Positions 44,537 to 53,718 of a stretch of 64,000 bases of DNA are shown here, piece by piece; the stretch's first letter is position 1; each line of letters opens with the position of its first letter. A program made the position numbers and the translations under genes. The stretch is from NCBI RefSeq assembly GCF_003464165.1, contig NZ_QSEK01000013.1, forward strand, positions 1-64,000. The letters run 5' to 3'. This stretch comes from Eubacterium sp. AM49-13BH. Its GTDB lineage: Bacteria > Bacillota > Clostridia > Lachnospirales > Lachnospiraceae. The notes under the pieces were generated by a model that saw only the letters and a program-made list of their open reading frames with translations, was not told where the DNA came from and searched no databases.

Positions 44537-44941
44537 TCATGTTTTCTTGATAAATTCTATACGACACTTAGGACACTTAATACTAATTCTGCCCTTTCCC
44601 TTAGGAACTCTTATCTTCTGCCCACAGCTTGGACATTTGAAAATTCTATGTGTCTTGCTGTCCTTAATTCTTGCTCTTACCTTGTTAAACTTACTCATAA
44701 ATTTATAATGAATCTTCATATACTTCTGGTTTTCAGCACTTCTTCTTGATATATTTCTTGAAAACATTCTGAAATATATGTACACAATACCAAGGAGTGC
44801 TACTGTATATATTACATTATTCCTTAAAAAGAAAGTAAGTATAATCAAAACAAGAACTACATATGATAAACATCTCGAAAGCTGGTCCATGCCATATCTT
44901 CCATACATAAATCTTGAAAAACTCTGCTTAAATCGGTTCAT
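44537..44941 (-). CDS. small membrane protein with C-terminal zinc ribbon
   Basis: A 134-residue protein. Two close hydrophobic segments (about residues 25-60) follow a basic N-terminus (MNRFKQSFSRFMYGRYGMDQ). A basic linker leads to a zinc-ribbon end FKCPSCGQKIRVPKGKGRIS and KCPKCRIEF. Similar small proteins are frequent in Lachnospiraceae with no assigned role. The chosen ATG at 44941 has GGGA about nine bases upstream; an extension to 44974 is possible. Monocistronic between the S8 protease and the kinase operon. About 100 A/T-rich bases before it hold no gene. Confidence 0.75.
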   Translation of the reverse strand: MNRFKQSFSRFMYGRYGMDQLSRCLSYVVLVLIILTFFLRNNVIYTVALLGIVYIYFRMFSRNISRRSAENQKYMKIHYKFMSKFNKVRARIKDSKTHRIFKCPSCGQKIRVPKGKGRISIKCPKCRIEFIKKT

Positions 44942-45048
44942 AAAAAACATTCCCTTTCTATATATTGAAGTCATTCACATCAACATACATATGGTAACAC
45001 ACAACCCAATAAAAGCAATTAAAAATGTATAAAATAAATATGATTGTT

Positions 45049-47988
45049 CTATATTTTTTGTAATGTACCAATCAATTCCTCAATAACTATTGGTTTGGTT
45101 AAGAATCCATCCATACCGCATTCCAGTGCTTTCTTTCTGTCCTCATCAAATGCATTTGCAGTCATGGCAAAAATAGTGATTCCCGCCAGTGCCGGATTAT
45201 TCAGTGCACGGATCTGTCTGGTAGCCTCATATCCATTCATTACCGGCATCTGAACATCCATCAGCAACAGATCATAATTACCTGGTTTTGAATTCTTAAC
45301 TTTCTCCACTGCCTCTGCTCCATTTTCGGCAGTATCAACCATGAATCCATATTCATTAAGTATCTCCACTGTAATTTCACTGTTAAGTTCATTATCTTCC
45401 ACAAGCAATATACATTTGCCTCTGAAATCTGAACCTGCTGGAAGGATTGTACCCTCTGCCTCTGCCTGCATCTGGCCGATTGCAGTCATCAGGGTATCTC
45501 TGATATCTGACATGAACATTGGTTTTGCACAGAAAGCAGTTACCCCGGCTGCTCTGGCTTCCACTTCGATATCTGACCAATCATAAGCAGTCAGGATAAT
45601 GATTGGTGTATCATCACCTAGGCTGCGAATCTGGCGGGTGACTTCAATTCCATTCATATCTGGCAGACGCCAGTCGATGATATAAGCGTGGAACGCATCT
45701 CCCAGTTCCATAGACTGTCGTGCACGAAGAACAGCTTCCTTACCGGAGAGTGTCCATTCTGAACGCATTCCAACCCTCACAAGCATTTTTGTCAAGCTGT
45801 CACAGGTATTGAAGTCATCATCTACAACCAGTGCCTTAAGGCCTTCCAGCTCTGCAATTTTCTCTGTATGGTGCTTCTCAGACTGAATCCGTAATGGCAG
45901 ACTGACAATAAATTCAGTACCTTTGCCCTGTTCTGTATGAACCTCAATAGTTCCGCCCATCATATCCACAATATTTTTGGTAATGGCCATACCAAGTCCT
46001 GTACCCTGAGTCCTGCTGACTGTGGAAGTACGCTCTCTTTCAAAAGGAGAAAATATCTTCTTTACAAATTCCGGACTCATGCCGATTCCGTTATCCTTTA
46101 CCCTGATTTCGTACCGTCCACTGCCCTTTACAGTCCCTGGGAACTGCTTCAACCGTACAGAAACAGTTCCTCCTGCAGGTGTAAACTTAACTGCATTTGA
46201 CAAAAGATTTAAAAGCACCTGGTTCAGTCGCGTCTTATCACAATAGACATTTTCATTTGTCACATCCATTGCATCCATATAAAGATCCAGCTGCTTTGCA
46301 TGAATCTGCCCACTGATGATGTTCTTCAGATCATGAAGTACATCCGACAGGCTGACCTCCGTTTCTTCCAGATGAATTTTTCCACTCTCAATACGACTCA
46401 TATCCAGTATATCATTAATCAGTGAGAGCAGATGGTTGCTGGAGGAAAGGATTTTGTCCAGATAATCCCGGACTCTTTTCTGATTATCTATATTTCTTAC
46501 AGCAAGTGTTGTAAAACCGATAATCGCATTCATCGGTGTCCGGATATCATGAGACATATTGGAAAGAAATGTACTCTTTGCTCTGTTTGCTGTCTCCGCT
46601 GCACGTACTGCCTCAGAAAGTGCCTGGTTCATTTTCCAGTCAGATGTACGATCCGACATAACCAGGATATATTTCTTTTTCCCATTTACCTCACTTCCCA
46701 TTGCAATATTATGGAACCAGCGTTTTTCCCCTGTCTTCAGATGAACATATTCAAAATCTCCTTCTCTCTGTTCCTGAACCTGGATTCCTTCCAGATAATT
46801 TTTCCCCGGATCTTCAACTTCCTCTGGATGCAGTTTTCCCAGAATACTAATATCTTTACGAATCTGTTCTACCGTAATACCCAGCAGTTTTTCCACATTA
46901 GGACTGACGTAATCTGCCTGATATGTTTTTGCATCCAGCATCAGAAAAACATCATCCACATTCATTGAAAGTTTTTGAAACATTTCATCCCGGTACAGGA
47001 TTTCCGTATCTTTTTTCCTTAAGTTTGTCCTGCTTTTTTGAATTACAAGGCTTATAAAGAATGCGGCAATACAGAACACAACCACACTGACAAGAAGTAT
47101 CGTACTACGCTGCAGACTGTTCATACTGGCATTCACGATATCCGCCTGTACAAGTCCTAAGAACATCCAGTCCTGGATATCTGATTTTTCATAGACAAGA
47201 TAGTAACTCTTTCCATCCAGATTTAACAGCATCGCATCAGTACGTCCTGCTTTAAACTTCTCTGAAAGCTCATTAATCTCTTTTTCAGACATATCAGAAT
47301 ACTCTCTCAGAACACCGAAAAAATTATACACATTCCCCCATGACTCAGAAGAATGATTCACCACAACACGACCATCTGGATGAACAACAAAACTCTGGGC
47401 ATTTTCATTGAAAGCAGAGATATCAAGTACATTTACAATATCAGAGTTTTCATAGGCAATGGCAATCGCATCATATTCAAATCCCTGATAAATTCCATGA
47501 GCCCTAGGAGTGGCAAAAACAAGCAGCTGGGATTTCCCGGGAACTGCTGCATTCGCAATAACATCATTTCCCTGCCGGATCTCCTCCTCAATATTTTCCT
47601 GTAATCCAAGATACCCGGTTTTGCCTGTTACATCCTTATAGTTCCCGTCAGCTGACAGAAAATAAAATTCTACAAAGCCTGCATCTTCCTGTGCTTTCTT
47701 TACACAATCACGAATTTCATCTTCACTGGATGTATTCTGCAGATTCTCACCCCACATATGAAGATAAGTCAAATTCTTATCTGTCAGTTCCCTAAGCATG
47801 TTATCAGACTGATGGAAAACTTCCGTCAGATGAGAAACGCTTTCCTCATAAACAGTTTTCGATACAAATCCAAAATATTGGAAAACCAGCAAAACAATGC
47901 ATGCAAAGAAAGCTATAAAGGCCGCTATACTTAATCGTTTTCTCATGGCAGCCCTCTTTCTGTCTTTATTATGTTTTTTAATATCCAT
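45049..47988 (-). CDS. hybrid sensor histidine kinase (Cache-like, PAS, HisKA, HATPase, two receiver domains)
   Basis: Membrane helices near residues 20-40 and 297-317 enclose an external sensor domain of Cache type. A PAS domain (about 340-450) follows. HisKA carries the phospho-His in SNMSHDIRTPMN (His about 480). The HATPase has N (LLNLLSNAVKFTP), G1 (DNGIGM) and G2 (GTGLGM) boxes. Two receivers have Asp near 772 (YIIDWRLPD) and 911 (LLMDVQMPVM). No HPt domain is present and no DNA-binding regulator is adjacent, so output must go elsewhere. The ATG at 47988 follows GAGGTGAG; a GTG at 47997 overlaps the upstream stop. It is coupled to the solute-binding lipoprotein gene. GC content by eye is higher than in flanking genes. 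Confidence 0.9.
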   Translation of the reverse strand: MDIKKHNKDRKRAAMRKRLSIAAFIAFFACIVLLVFQYFGFVSKTVYEESVSHLTEVFHQSDNMLRELTDKNLTYLHMWGENLQNTSSEDEIRDCVKKAQEDAGFVEFYFLSADGNYKDVTGKTGYLGLQENIEEEIRQGNDVIANAAVPGKSQLLVFATPRAHGIYQGFEYDAIAIAYENSDIVNVLDISAFNENAQSFVVHPDGRVVVNHSSESWGNVYNFFGVLREYSDMSEKEINELSEKFKAGRTDAMLLNLDGKSYYLVYEKSDIQDWMFLGLVQADIVNASMNSLQRSTILLVSVVVFCIAAFFISLVIQKSRTNLRKKDTEILYRDEMFQKLSMNVDDVFLMLDAKTYQADYVSPNVEKLLGITVEQIRKDISILGKLHPEEVEDPGKNYLEGIQVQEQREGDFEYVHLKTGEKRWFHNIAMGSEVNGKKKYILVMSDRTSDWKMNQALSEAVRAAETANRAKSTFLSNMSHDIRTPMNAIIGFTTLAVRNIDNQKRVRDYLDKILSSSNHLLSLINDILDMSRIESGKIHLEETEVSLSDVLHDLKNIISGQIHAKQLDLYMDAMDVTNENVYCDKTRLNQVLLNLLSNAVKFTPAGGTVSVRLKQFPGTVKGSGRYEIRVKDNGIGMSPEFVKKIFSPFERERTSTVSRTQGTGLGMAITKNIVDMMGGTIEVHTEQGKGTEFIVSLPLRIQSEKHHTEKIAELEGLKALVVDDDFNTCDSLTKMLVRVGMRSEWTLSGKEAVLRARQSMELGDAFHAYIIDWRLPDMNGIEVTRQIRSLGDDTPIIILTAYDWSDIEVEARAAGVTAFCAKPMFMSDIRDTLMTAIGQMQAEAEGTILPAGSDFRGKCILLVEDNELNSEITVEILNEYGFMVDTAENGAEAVEKVKNSKPGNYDLLLMDVQMPVMNGYEATRQIRALNNPALAGITIFAMTANAFDEDRKKALECGMDGFLTKPIVIEELIGTLQKI

Positions 47989-47993
47989 TCTTC

Positions 47994-49844
47994 TCACCTC
48001 AGAGTTATGTAATCTTCAGGCTCTGCAAGAACGGCATCACCATCTGAAACATATCCTGTCCAGGTATCTTTCACTGTTGTATCTGCTCCCTCAAACACAA
48101 CATTCTCATCTGCCGGATAAGCTTTCATGTGTTTTGGTATCGCAAGACAGGTTACCGTTAAAGTATCATTGTCCTGAACATTTTTCCCATCTTTTGTAAC
48201 TTTGCTCAACGTATAGCCATTATCTGTTTCTTTGACTTCTACAGAAATACCACTGAGCACAGGCAGAGAGCCACGGTTAAACGGATTTAAGCCGCCCTCA
48301 TAGCCTTCTATAAAATTTCTGACTGTCTCTTTTAGTTCAGCTCCACTCATCTTGCTGCTATACGCCGACAGGCTATTTGGCATGATCATGTTACCCGCCA
48401 TTTTTTTCGTATAGCCGGCTTTCAGCACATTTCCCGTAAAGCTGTTTCCAGTTGCAATCAGCACATCCGTCCCATAAATGTTTCGCAGAGTGTTGGCCAT
48501 AACCGAATATGCCTCATTCCCGCCGCTGCTATGAAAGCGATTGGAATAAGATTTCTGTGAATCCAGCACAATATTCTCAGAAGTAGATTCTTCCTCAAGG
48601 AGCTGAGAATTAAATGACTGATAAGCCTGCTCTGCATCATATTCTCCTGAGATCATTTTAGAGACCACATCCTTAGAAGCAGAGAAAAAGTCATTTGACG
48701 CAATACGGATATACATATGGTTTTCTTCAATCACAGGTTTCACATCCTTCAGGTATTCCGTAAGCTTAAGATTTACATCCTGACTGTAGCTTAACAGATC
48801 CTGTCCATCACTAATAACTCTGTTCTGTGCATCCTCTGAAAGCATTGTGTTAAGCACCTTCATTGCTTTCTTCCGGCGTGTTTCATCCTGTGTCAGGTCA
48901 CGGTTTAGGGCCACCTGAAAATACGGCGTAGTCATAAGCCACTTTTCACCGTTCTCCTGAAAGAATGGAAGAAATGTTGTGTTAATCCCCTGATTCTGAA
49001 ACATTTTTACTCCAGAAGAGCTTCCAAAGTACATGGCAAGCTTTCCACTTTGATACATCTCAACTATTTCATCATAATTCATATCCAGATCATCCAGACT
49101 CAGACCAGTATCCTTTATAAACTGCTCCATGCGTTCAAAAACCTCAGGCCAGATAGTACTGTCCAGACCTTCTCTCTTTGTATTATCCGGATCACTATAG
49201 GTAGTACGCCACTTGCGTCCATCAACAGAAGACAACTCTGATGCAGACAGGCCCTGCAGTGTTTCCATACAGGTATAATCATAATAATAGTCTGCAGTAA
49301 ACCCACGTATTCCCACTTTGTCAAATGCCTGACAGGCGGCAACAAAGCTTTCATAATCTGTTGGAAGAGGGATATTATACTTTTCAAAAAGATCTTTGTT
49401 AACTACAAAACCGTGTGCATCCGCACACACCGGAATCCAGTTTACACTTCCATCCTCATTCATAAAATTGCTAAGGTAGCTATCATAGACAGCACCAGCC
49501 GCATTGGTTGTGGAAAGATCCATCAGACTGTCTTTTAAGGGACTCGCATCATGCAGTGAAAAGCGACAGCAGGTTATAATATCCGGCAATCCATCGTTTT
49601 CATTAAGAAACTTGTAGAAATCCAGATTATTATTTCCTACTACAAATTCAACATTGATATCAGGAAGCTGTTCCTGGATGTATGGTGCATATTTTTCATA
49701 CAGGCTTGTGCTCCATAAGTACACCGTAATTGTTTCTGCATCTTCTTTTTCCGCACTTTTGCCGCCACATCCTGACAAAAGTGATATAGCAGTCACCATT
49801 ACCAGAAGCACAGACAAAACTCTGTTCCATTTTTTCTTTTTCAC
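47994..49844 (-). CDS. solute-binding lipoprotein fused to a 5'-nucleotidase C-terminal-like domain
   Basis: A lipoprotein with signal peptide and lipobox SLLSGC (basic start KKKKWNRV). Residues about 30-430 are a family 1 solute-binding fold (ETITVYLWSTSLYEKYAPYI, GLPDIITCC, YQSGKLAMYFGSSSGVKMF). Residues about 460-610 resemble the 5'-nucleotidase C-terminal domain (MSGAELKETVRNFIEG, LPVLSGISVEVK, VQDNDTLTVTC). The GTG start at 49844 follows AGGAGGAG. The gene precedes the hybrid kinase with overlapping stop/start, and no transporter permease is present. A role as a ligand receptor that informs the kinase is more likely than transport. The domain assignment at the C-terminus is by eye. Confidence 0.8.
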   Translation of the reverse strand: MKKKKWNRVLSVLLVMVTAISLLSGCGGKSAEKEDAETITVYLWSTSLYEKYAPYIQEQLPDINVEFVVGNNNLDFYKFLNENDGLPDIITCCRFSLHDASPLKDSLMDLSTTNAAGAVYDSYLSNFMNEDGSVNWIPVCADAHGFVVNKDLFEKYNIPLPTDYESFVAACQAFDKVGIRGFTADYYYDYTCMETLQGLSASELSSVDGRKWRTTYSDPDNTKREGLDSTIWPEVFERMEQFIKDTGLSLDDLDMNYDEIVEMYQSGKLAMYFGSSSGVKMFQNQGINTTFLPFFQENGEKWLMTTPYFQVALNRDLTQDETRRKKAMKVLNTMLSEDAQNRVISDGQDLLSYSQDVNLKLTEYLKDVKPVIEENHMYIRIASNDFFSASKDVVSKMISGEYDAEQAYQSFNSQLLEEESTSENIVLDSQKSYSNRFHSSGGNEAYSVMANTLRNIYGTDVLIATGNSFTGNVLKAGYTKKMAGNMIMPNSLSAYSSKMSGAELKETVRNFIEGYEGGLNPFNRGSLPVLSGISVEVKETDNGYTLSKVTKDGKNVQDNDTLTVTCLAIPKHMKAYPADENVVFEGADTTVKDTWTGYVSDGDAVLAEPEDYITLR

Positions 49845-49931
49845 TACAACTCCTCCTCTGAGTTTCCTTTGCATTTATCCATATTTTTCTTTCTCGTAAA
49901 ATCATTATGGTTTCGTCTATGAAATAACGCC

Positions 49932-49960
49932 GTAAAAAAACCTATGACTACTGCCATAGG
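49932..49960 (-). terminator. terminator after the YfcE gene
   Basis: CCTATGACTACTGCCATAGG (49941-49960) forms a stem, and on the reverse strand TTTTTTT follows directly. Confidence 0.85.
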
Positions 49961-49974
49961 TCGCATTCAGCATA

Positions 49975-50511
49975 TTAATATTCCATGTACACTTCCCCAT
50001 CAAGGTTCTTCCAGTAGAACTTATCTTCCAGTATCATATAACTGTGTTCTGAGTTCTCTTTAGGAATTGAAACTGAACCTGGATTCATGTATATGTAATT
50101 ATCTCTCTTCTCACACTTAGGTACATGTGTATGTCCGCAAAGGAGAATATCCCCTTCCTTTAATGCAGGTATATTCTTCTCATCAAGCTTGTGTCCATGT
50201 GCAAGAACAATTGATCTGTCATTGAAATTAAGGTATGCCTGTTCTGCAAGTACATTAAAGTCAAGCACCATCTGGTCAACCTCTGTATCACAATTACCTC
50301 TTACGCATATAATCTCATTGCGTAAAGGATTGAGCATTGCAATAACCTCCTTAGGTGCATATTCCTTAGGCAGGTCATTTCTTGGTCCGTGATAGAGAAT
50401 ATCTCCTAAGAGAACGAGTCTGTCTGGTTTCTCTGCTTCATATCTTTCAAGCAGCTTTCTGCAATAATATGCAGAACCGTGTATATCTGATGCAATCATT
50501 ATCTTCTTCAT
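49975..50511 (-). CDS. yfcE: YfcE-type metallophosphodiesterase
   Basis: A 178-residue calcineurin-like phosphodiesterase. Metal-binding motifs are in order: ASDIHG (Asp, His), LLGDILYHGPRN (Asp), VRGNCDTEVD (Asn), LAHGHK (His) and LCGHTHVP (His-x-His). The length and motif spacing match YfcE/MJ0936. The family hydrolyses artificial phosphodiesters; the natural substrate is uncertain. It ends in a good terminator and is followed by the SBP-kinase operon in the same direction. The DUF6088-like gene lies 34 bases upstream. Confidence 0.92.
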   Translation of the reverse strand: MKKIMIASDIHGSAYYCRKLLERYEAEKPDRLVLLGDILYHGPRNDLPKEYAPKEVIAMLNPLRNEIICVRGNCDTEVDQMVLDFNVLAEQAYLNFNDRSIVLAHGHKLDEKNIPALKEGDILLCGHTHVPKCEKRDNYIYMNPGSVSIPKENSEHSYMILEDKFYWKNLDGEVYMEY

Positions 50512-50545
50512 ATTCTGTCCTTTCCTTATATAAACCGGGTCTTAA

Positions 50546-51226
50546 TTATCTTGCAAGCTTATTAAATGTTGGCACTTTATAATGTGAAGCGTTACTTAAA
50601 AACTGAGATAAAGTATTAGGAACCTTGTATGTATCAAGTACCTTCTTCATAAAAGCAATTGATCTTTTCTTATACTTCATGCTTCGCAATACTGTTACCG
50701 CGGCCTCATCATCATAACCCCTTGCAAACTGCTTTGCATATCTTGCAAACTTAGTTTTATCAAGTTCAGGAATGTCATAGTAATTCTGGAATATCTCCAT
50801 CGCCTCAATAATTCTTGTATTATCAAAATCAAGTTCTACTGCGGGTCTTTTCACCTCTATATTACCAATATGACATACAGACTGCTTACACACGTTAGAA
50901 TACAGGCTTATATTATCAGACTTAACATTCGTAAGCGAATATTTGTTATACAGGTGTATTCCGGTAAACATTCCGCTTGAATTATCCTCTCCAAAGAAAT
51001 AATTCAATAAAAGCTCTGTAATATCTCCCTGCGCGTCTGATTTCTTAATATACATACCTCTTCCAACACGGATTATCTCACCCTCGTCAGAGAGCCTTTC
51101 GACAGCCCGGAAGAATGCTTCCTGATTCATCCGCTCAAATCCATGCTCATACATGTCATTAGCCGACACAACCGTGCCATCTGCCACATTATCAAAGTAA
51201 TCTAATATCTTATCTCTGTTCTTCAT
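50546..51226 (-). CDS. DUF6088/AbiEi-like protein (antitoxin-type winged helix), no toxin partner seen
   Basis: A 226-residue protein. The N-terminus is a winged helix of the AbiEi type: RDKILDYFDNVADGTVVSAN, then a helix-turn-helix region and GEIIRVGRGMYIKK. The middle (TGIHLYNKYSLTNV, then a VKRPAVELDF stretch) matches the DUF6088 group. Such proteins act as antitoxins and autoregulators in type IV toxin-antitoxin systems with an AbiEii nucleotidyltransferase. No nucleotidyltransferase gene flanks it here; YfcE is downstream and an acidic protein upstream. So it may be an orphan or have another role. Confidence 0.75.
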   Translation of the reverse strand: MKNRDKILDYFDNVADGTVVSANDMYEHGFERMNQEAFFRAVERLSDEGEIIRVGRGMYIKKSDAQGDITELLLNYFFGEDNSSGMFTGIHLYNKYSLTNVKSDNISLYSNVCKQSVCHIGNIEVKRPAVELDFDNTRIIEAMEIFQNYYDIPELDKTKFARYAKQFARGYDDEAAVTVLRSMKYKKRSIAFMKKVLDTYKVPNTLSQFLSNASHYKVPTFNKLAR

Positions 51227-51249
51227 AATTCTTTAGCATTGTGAAGTTA

Positions 51250-51915
51250 TTACACTTCTTCAAGATTGATTGTCTCTGTTTCTTCTGAATCTGATGCTTC
51301 TTTTTCATTGATTACCTTGATTTCGACCTCAACATCTCCATCCTTCTCATCAAATATTACATTATCATCAAAGTCATTCTCATCTGAAACTAAGAAATCA
51401 TCCTCATCAACGAAATCAGAATCTTCCTCATCCTCTTCGTCAACATAGAAATTAACTGGTATAACTTCTACATTACTACATACAGCCTTACCAATAATGT
51501 ATACTGTGTGGATTCCTTCTTCGTCAACATTATCAACAAGATTCTTAACACCTGCTATCTTTCTTGAGATATCACATGTTGCGTTGACACCTTCTGGAAG
51601 AATGATAGTTACTGAACTTGCATTACTTGAGAAATTAATATATACATCCTTCTCGAACACTGCAAGGCCAAGATCAAGTACTGTCTTAGAAGCTACTGAC
51701 TTAAGTTCACAGCCTGCAAATACTTCATCCTCTACCTCTATAACCTTCTTCTCTCCGATAGCATTATATTTACGGATTTCATCATCAAGACTGTCATTCT
51801 CTTCCTTGACAAATCTCTCTTTAGTCTTCTTAAACTTATCAAGTGCAACCTTGCCTGCAACAGCAGCAGCACCTACTCCTAATACAACTTTAGCTAATCC
51901 ATGTTTCTTTGCCAT
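51250..51915 (-). CDS. hypothetical protein with LiaF-like beta core and very acidic tail
   Basis: A 221-residue protein starting MAKKHGLAKVVLGVGAAAVA with a short hydrophobic N-terminal segment. The central part (AGCELKSVASKTVLDLGLAV, then INFSSNASSVTIILPEGVN) has the strand-rich pattern of the LiaF/DUF2154 or adhesin-like DUF4097 repeats that form beta-helices. The last 70 residues are dominated by Asp and Glu. I do not recognise the function; a role at the membrane face is possible. The ATG at 51915 follows GGAGG; the open frame upstream to 51942 has none. Confidence 0.7.
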   Translation of the reverse strand: MAKKHGLAKVVLGVGAAAVAGKVALDKFKKTKERFVKEENDSLDDEIRKYNAIGEKKVIEVEDEVFAGCELKSVASKTVLDLGLAVFEKDVYINFSSNASSVTIILPEGVNATCDISRKIAGVKNLVDNVDEEGIHTVYIIGKAVCSNVEVIPVNFYVDEEDEEDSDFVDEDDFLVSDENDFDDNVIFDEKDGDVEVEIKVINEKEASDSEETETINLEEV

Positions 51916-52007
51916 AATATTAAATCCTCCTTGTTCACGCATTAATATACCATCTGCTCTCTCCCCACAAAATCTGGCTTCAGTATACCATATTACACAT
52001 CAAAAAA

Positions 52008-52625
52008 TCAACGCGAATACACACATCCACAATAATTCTGTCTGTATAAATTATACTCATGCGAAAGTTCTATAGAACGCTTATATCCTTCCTTTTTCTT
52101 AAAATCAGATAAAAGATATGGCATATCATATTCCTCTGACAACCTTAAGCCTATTTCATTAAGCTTTACGCTGTTCTTTAACGGACTTATCGTAAGTGTT
52201 GTTGTAAAATAATCAAATCCACCAGCATTGGCAACCTCACAGGTCTTTCGAAGCCGCAGCTCATAACAGCGGAAGCACCTTTCCCCGCCCTCTTTGCACT
52301 GTTCATATCCTTTAGCTATATTATAGAATTCCTTAGTATCATAATCACCTTCTATGAAAGAAACCTCGTATTTTGCCGGAAATTCACTGATAAATCTCTT
52401 CTGTTCTTCAACTCTTTTTCTGTACTCTTCCTCTGCAGATATATTTGGATTATAGTAAAATACAGTTATGTGAAAATAATCAGAAAGATATTCAATACAA
52501 TGACTGCTGCATGGTGCACAACAGCTGTGAAGAAGCAGGGTTGGAACAATCCCGTCCTTCTGGAACCCCGCTATCTTCTTATCAAGTTCTTTCTGAAAAT
52601 TTCTCTGTTCAAAAGGTATTCCCAT
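52008..52625 (-). CDS. queH: epoxyqueuosine reductase QueH
   Basis: Last enzyme of queuosine synthesis in tRNA, the non-orthologous counterpart of QueG. The 205-residue protein has all hallmark Cys motifs of the DUF208/QueH family: LLHSCCAPCSS near the N-terminus, RCFRCYELRL in the middle and NYCGCVYS at the end, binding an iron-sulfur cluster and adjacent metal. TLTISPLKN and the KKKEGYKRSIELS segment are also typical. It starts just after the hisC stop (gap of one base), so the two are co-transcribed though functionally unrelated. Confidence 0.95.
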   Translation of the reverse strand: MGIPFEQRNFQKELDKKIAGFQKDGIVPTLLLHSCCAPCSSHCIEYLSDYFHITVFYYNPNISAEEEYRKRVEEQKRFISEFPAKYEVSFIEGDYDTKEFYNIAKGYEQCKEGGERCFRCYELRLRKTCEVANAGGFDYFTTTLTISPLKNSVKLNEIGLRLSEEYDMPYLLSDFKKKEGYKRSIELSHEYNLYRQNYCGCVYSR

Positions 52626-52626
52626 A

Positions 52627-53691
52627 TTACTTAACCTGTCCTGTTATCTCTTCTAACGCAGCGTAAAGCTTTTCCATCTGCTCATCAGTTCCTATTGAAA
52701 TTCTTAAGTAATTATCAATAAGTGGCTGGTTAAAATATCTGACAAATATGTTCTTTTCTTTAAGTTTTTCAAATATTTCCTTAGCCGAAACACTCTTGTG
52801 TGTTGCAAATATAAAGTTAGCCTTAGAGTCCGGGAATGAGAAGCCTAACTGTGAAAGTCTTTCCTTAGCATTCTCTCTGGTCTTAACTATCTTACCCACG
52901 CACTCTTCAAAGTATTCCTTATCATTGACAGACTCAATGCCATAGCTTATTGAAGTTCTGTTCATTGTGTACGAATTGAATGAGAATTTGACATCATTAA
53001 GTGCCTTTATAAGCTCAGGATTACCGAAACAGTAACCTATTCTCATACCAGCCATTGAACGTGATTTAGAAAATGTCTGTACAACCAACACATTTTCATA
53101 CTTATTGACAAGCTCCATTGCTGACTTTCCGCCAAAATCAATATAAGCCTCATCAACAATAACAACTACATCCTGATTATGTTTTATAATATCTTCAACC
53201 TTATCAAGTTCCATATAAAGTGCTGTAGGAGCATTAGGGTTAGGGAATACCACTCCGCCATTCTCCTTGTAATAATCTTCTGGAATTATATTAAAATCCT
53301 TATCAAGCGGCTGCTTCTCATATGGAATTCTGTAAAGGTCAGCCCATACACTGTAGAAAGAATATGAAATATTAGGAAACAGTATTGGCTTGTCTGAATT
53401 AAAGAATGTCAGGAAACACATTGACAATACATCATCAGAACCAACTCCTACGAACACCTGATTATCATTCATTCCATAATAAGCTGCAATTGCATGAACA
53501 AGGTCTGTAACCTCAGGGTCCGGGTAAAGCCTTAAATCACTGATATTCATTCTCTCTGCTGCCTCAAGCACCTTAGGTGTTGGAGGATATGGATTCTCGT
53601 TGGTATTAAGCTTTACAACATCTTTAACCTTAGGCTGCTCTCCCGGCACATATGGCTCAACTCTTCTAATATTCTTCTCCCATGTCTTCAT
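52627..53691 (-). CDS. hisC: histidinol-phosphate aminotransferase
   Basis: PLP enzyme that transaminates imidazole acetol phosphate in histidine synthesis. The sequence has VVKLNTNENPYPPTPKVLEA near the start, VGVGSDDVLSMCF, FPNPNAPTALYM (the N-x-PTG region, here with Ala), VIVDEAYIDFGG with the PLP Asp, and VVQTFSKSRSMAGMRIGY with the PLP Lys. The C-terminus LRISIGTDEQMEKL contains the substrate Arg. The ATG at 53691 has GAGGAC upstream. It follows the other aminotransferase gene by 27 bases and runs into queH. No other his genes are nearby. Confidence 0.92.
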   Translation of the reverse strand: MKTWEKNIRRVEPYVPGEQPKVKDVVKLNTNENPYPPTPKVLEAAERMNISDLRLYPDPEVTDLVHAIAAYYGMNDNQVFVGVGSDDVLSMCFLTFFNSDKPILFPNISYSFYSVWADLYRIPYEKQPLDKDFNIIPEDYYKENGGVVFPNPNAPTALYMELDKVEDIIKHNQDVVVIVDEAYIDFGGKSAMELVNKYENVLVVQTFSKSRSMAGMRIGYCFGNPELIKALNDVKFSFNSYTMNRTSISYGIESVNDKEYFEECVGKIVKTRENAKERLSQLGFSFPDSKANFIFATHKSVSAKEIFEKLKEKNIFVRYFNQPLIDNYLRISIGTDEQMEKLYAALEEITGQVK

Positions 53692-53718
53692 ATATAAGTC
53701 CTCTTCTTTCACGAATAA

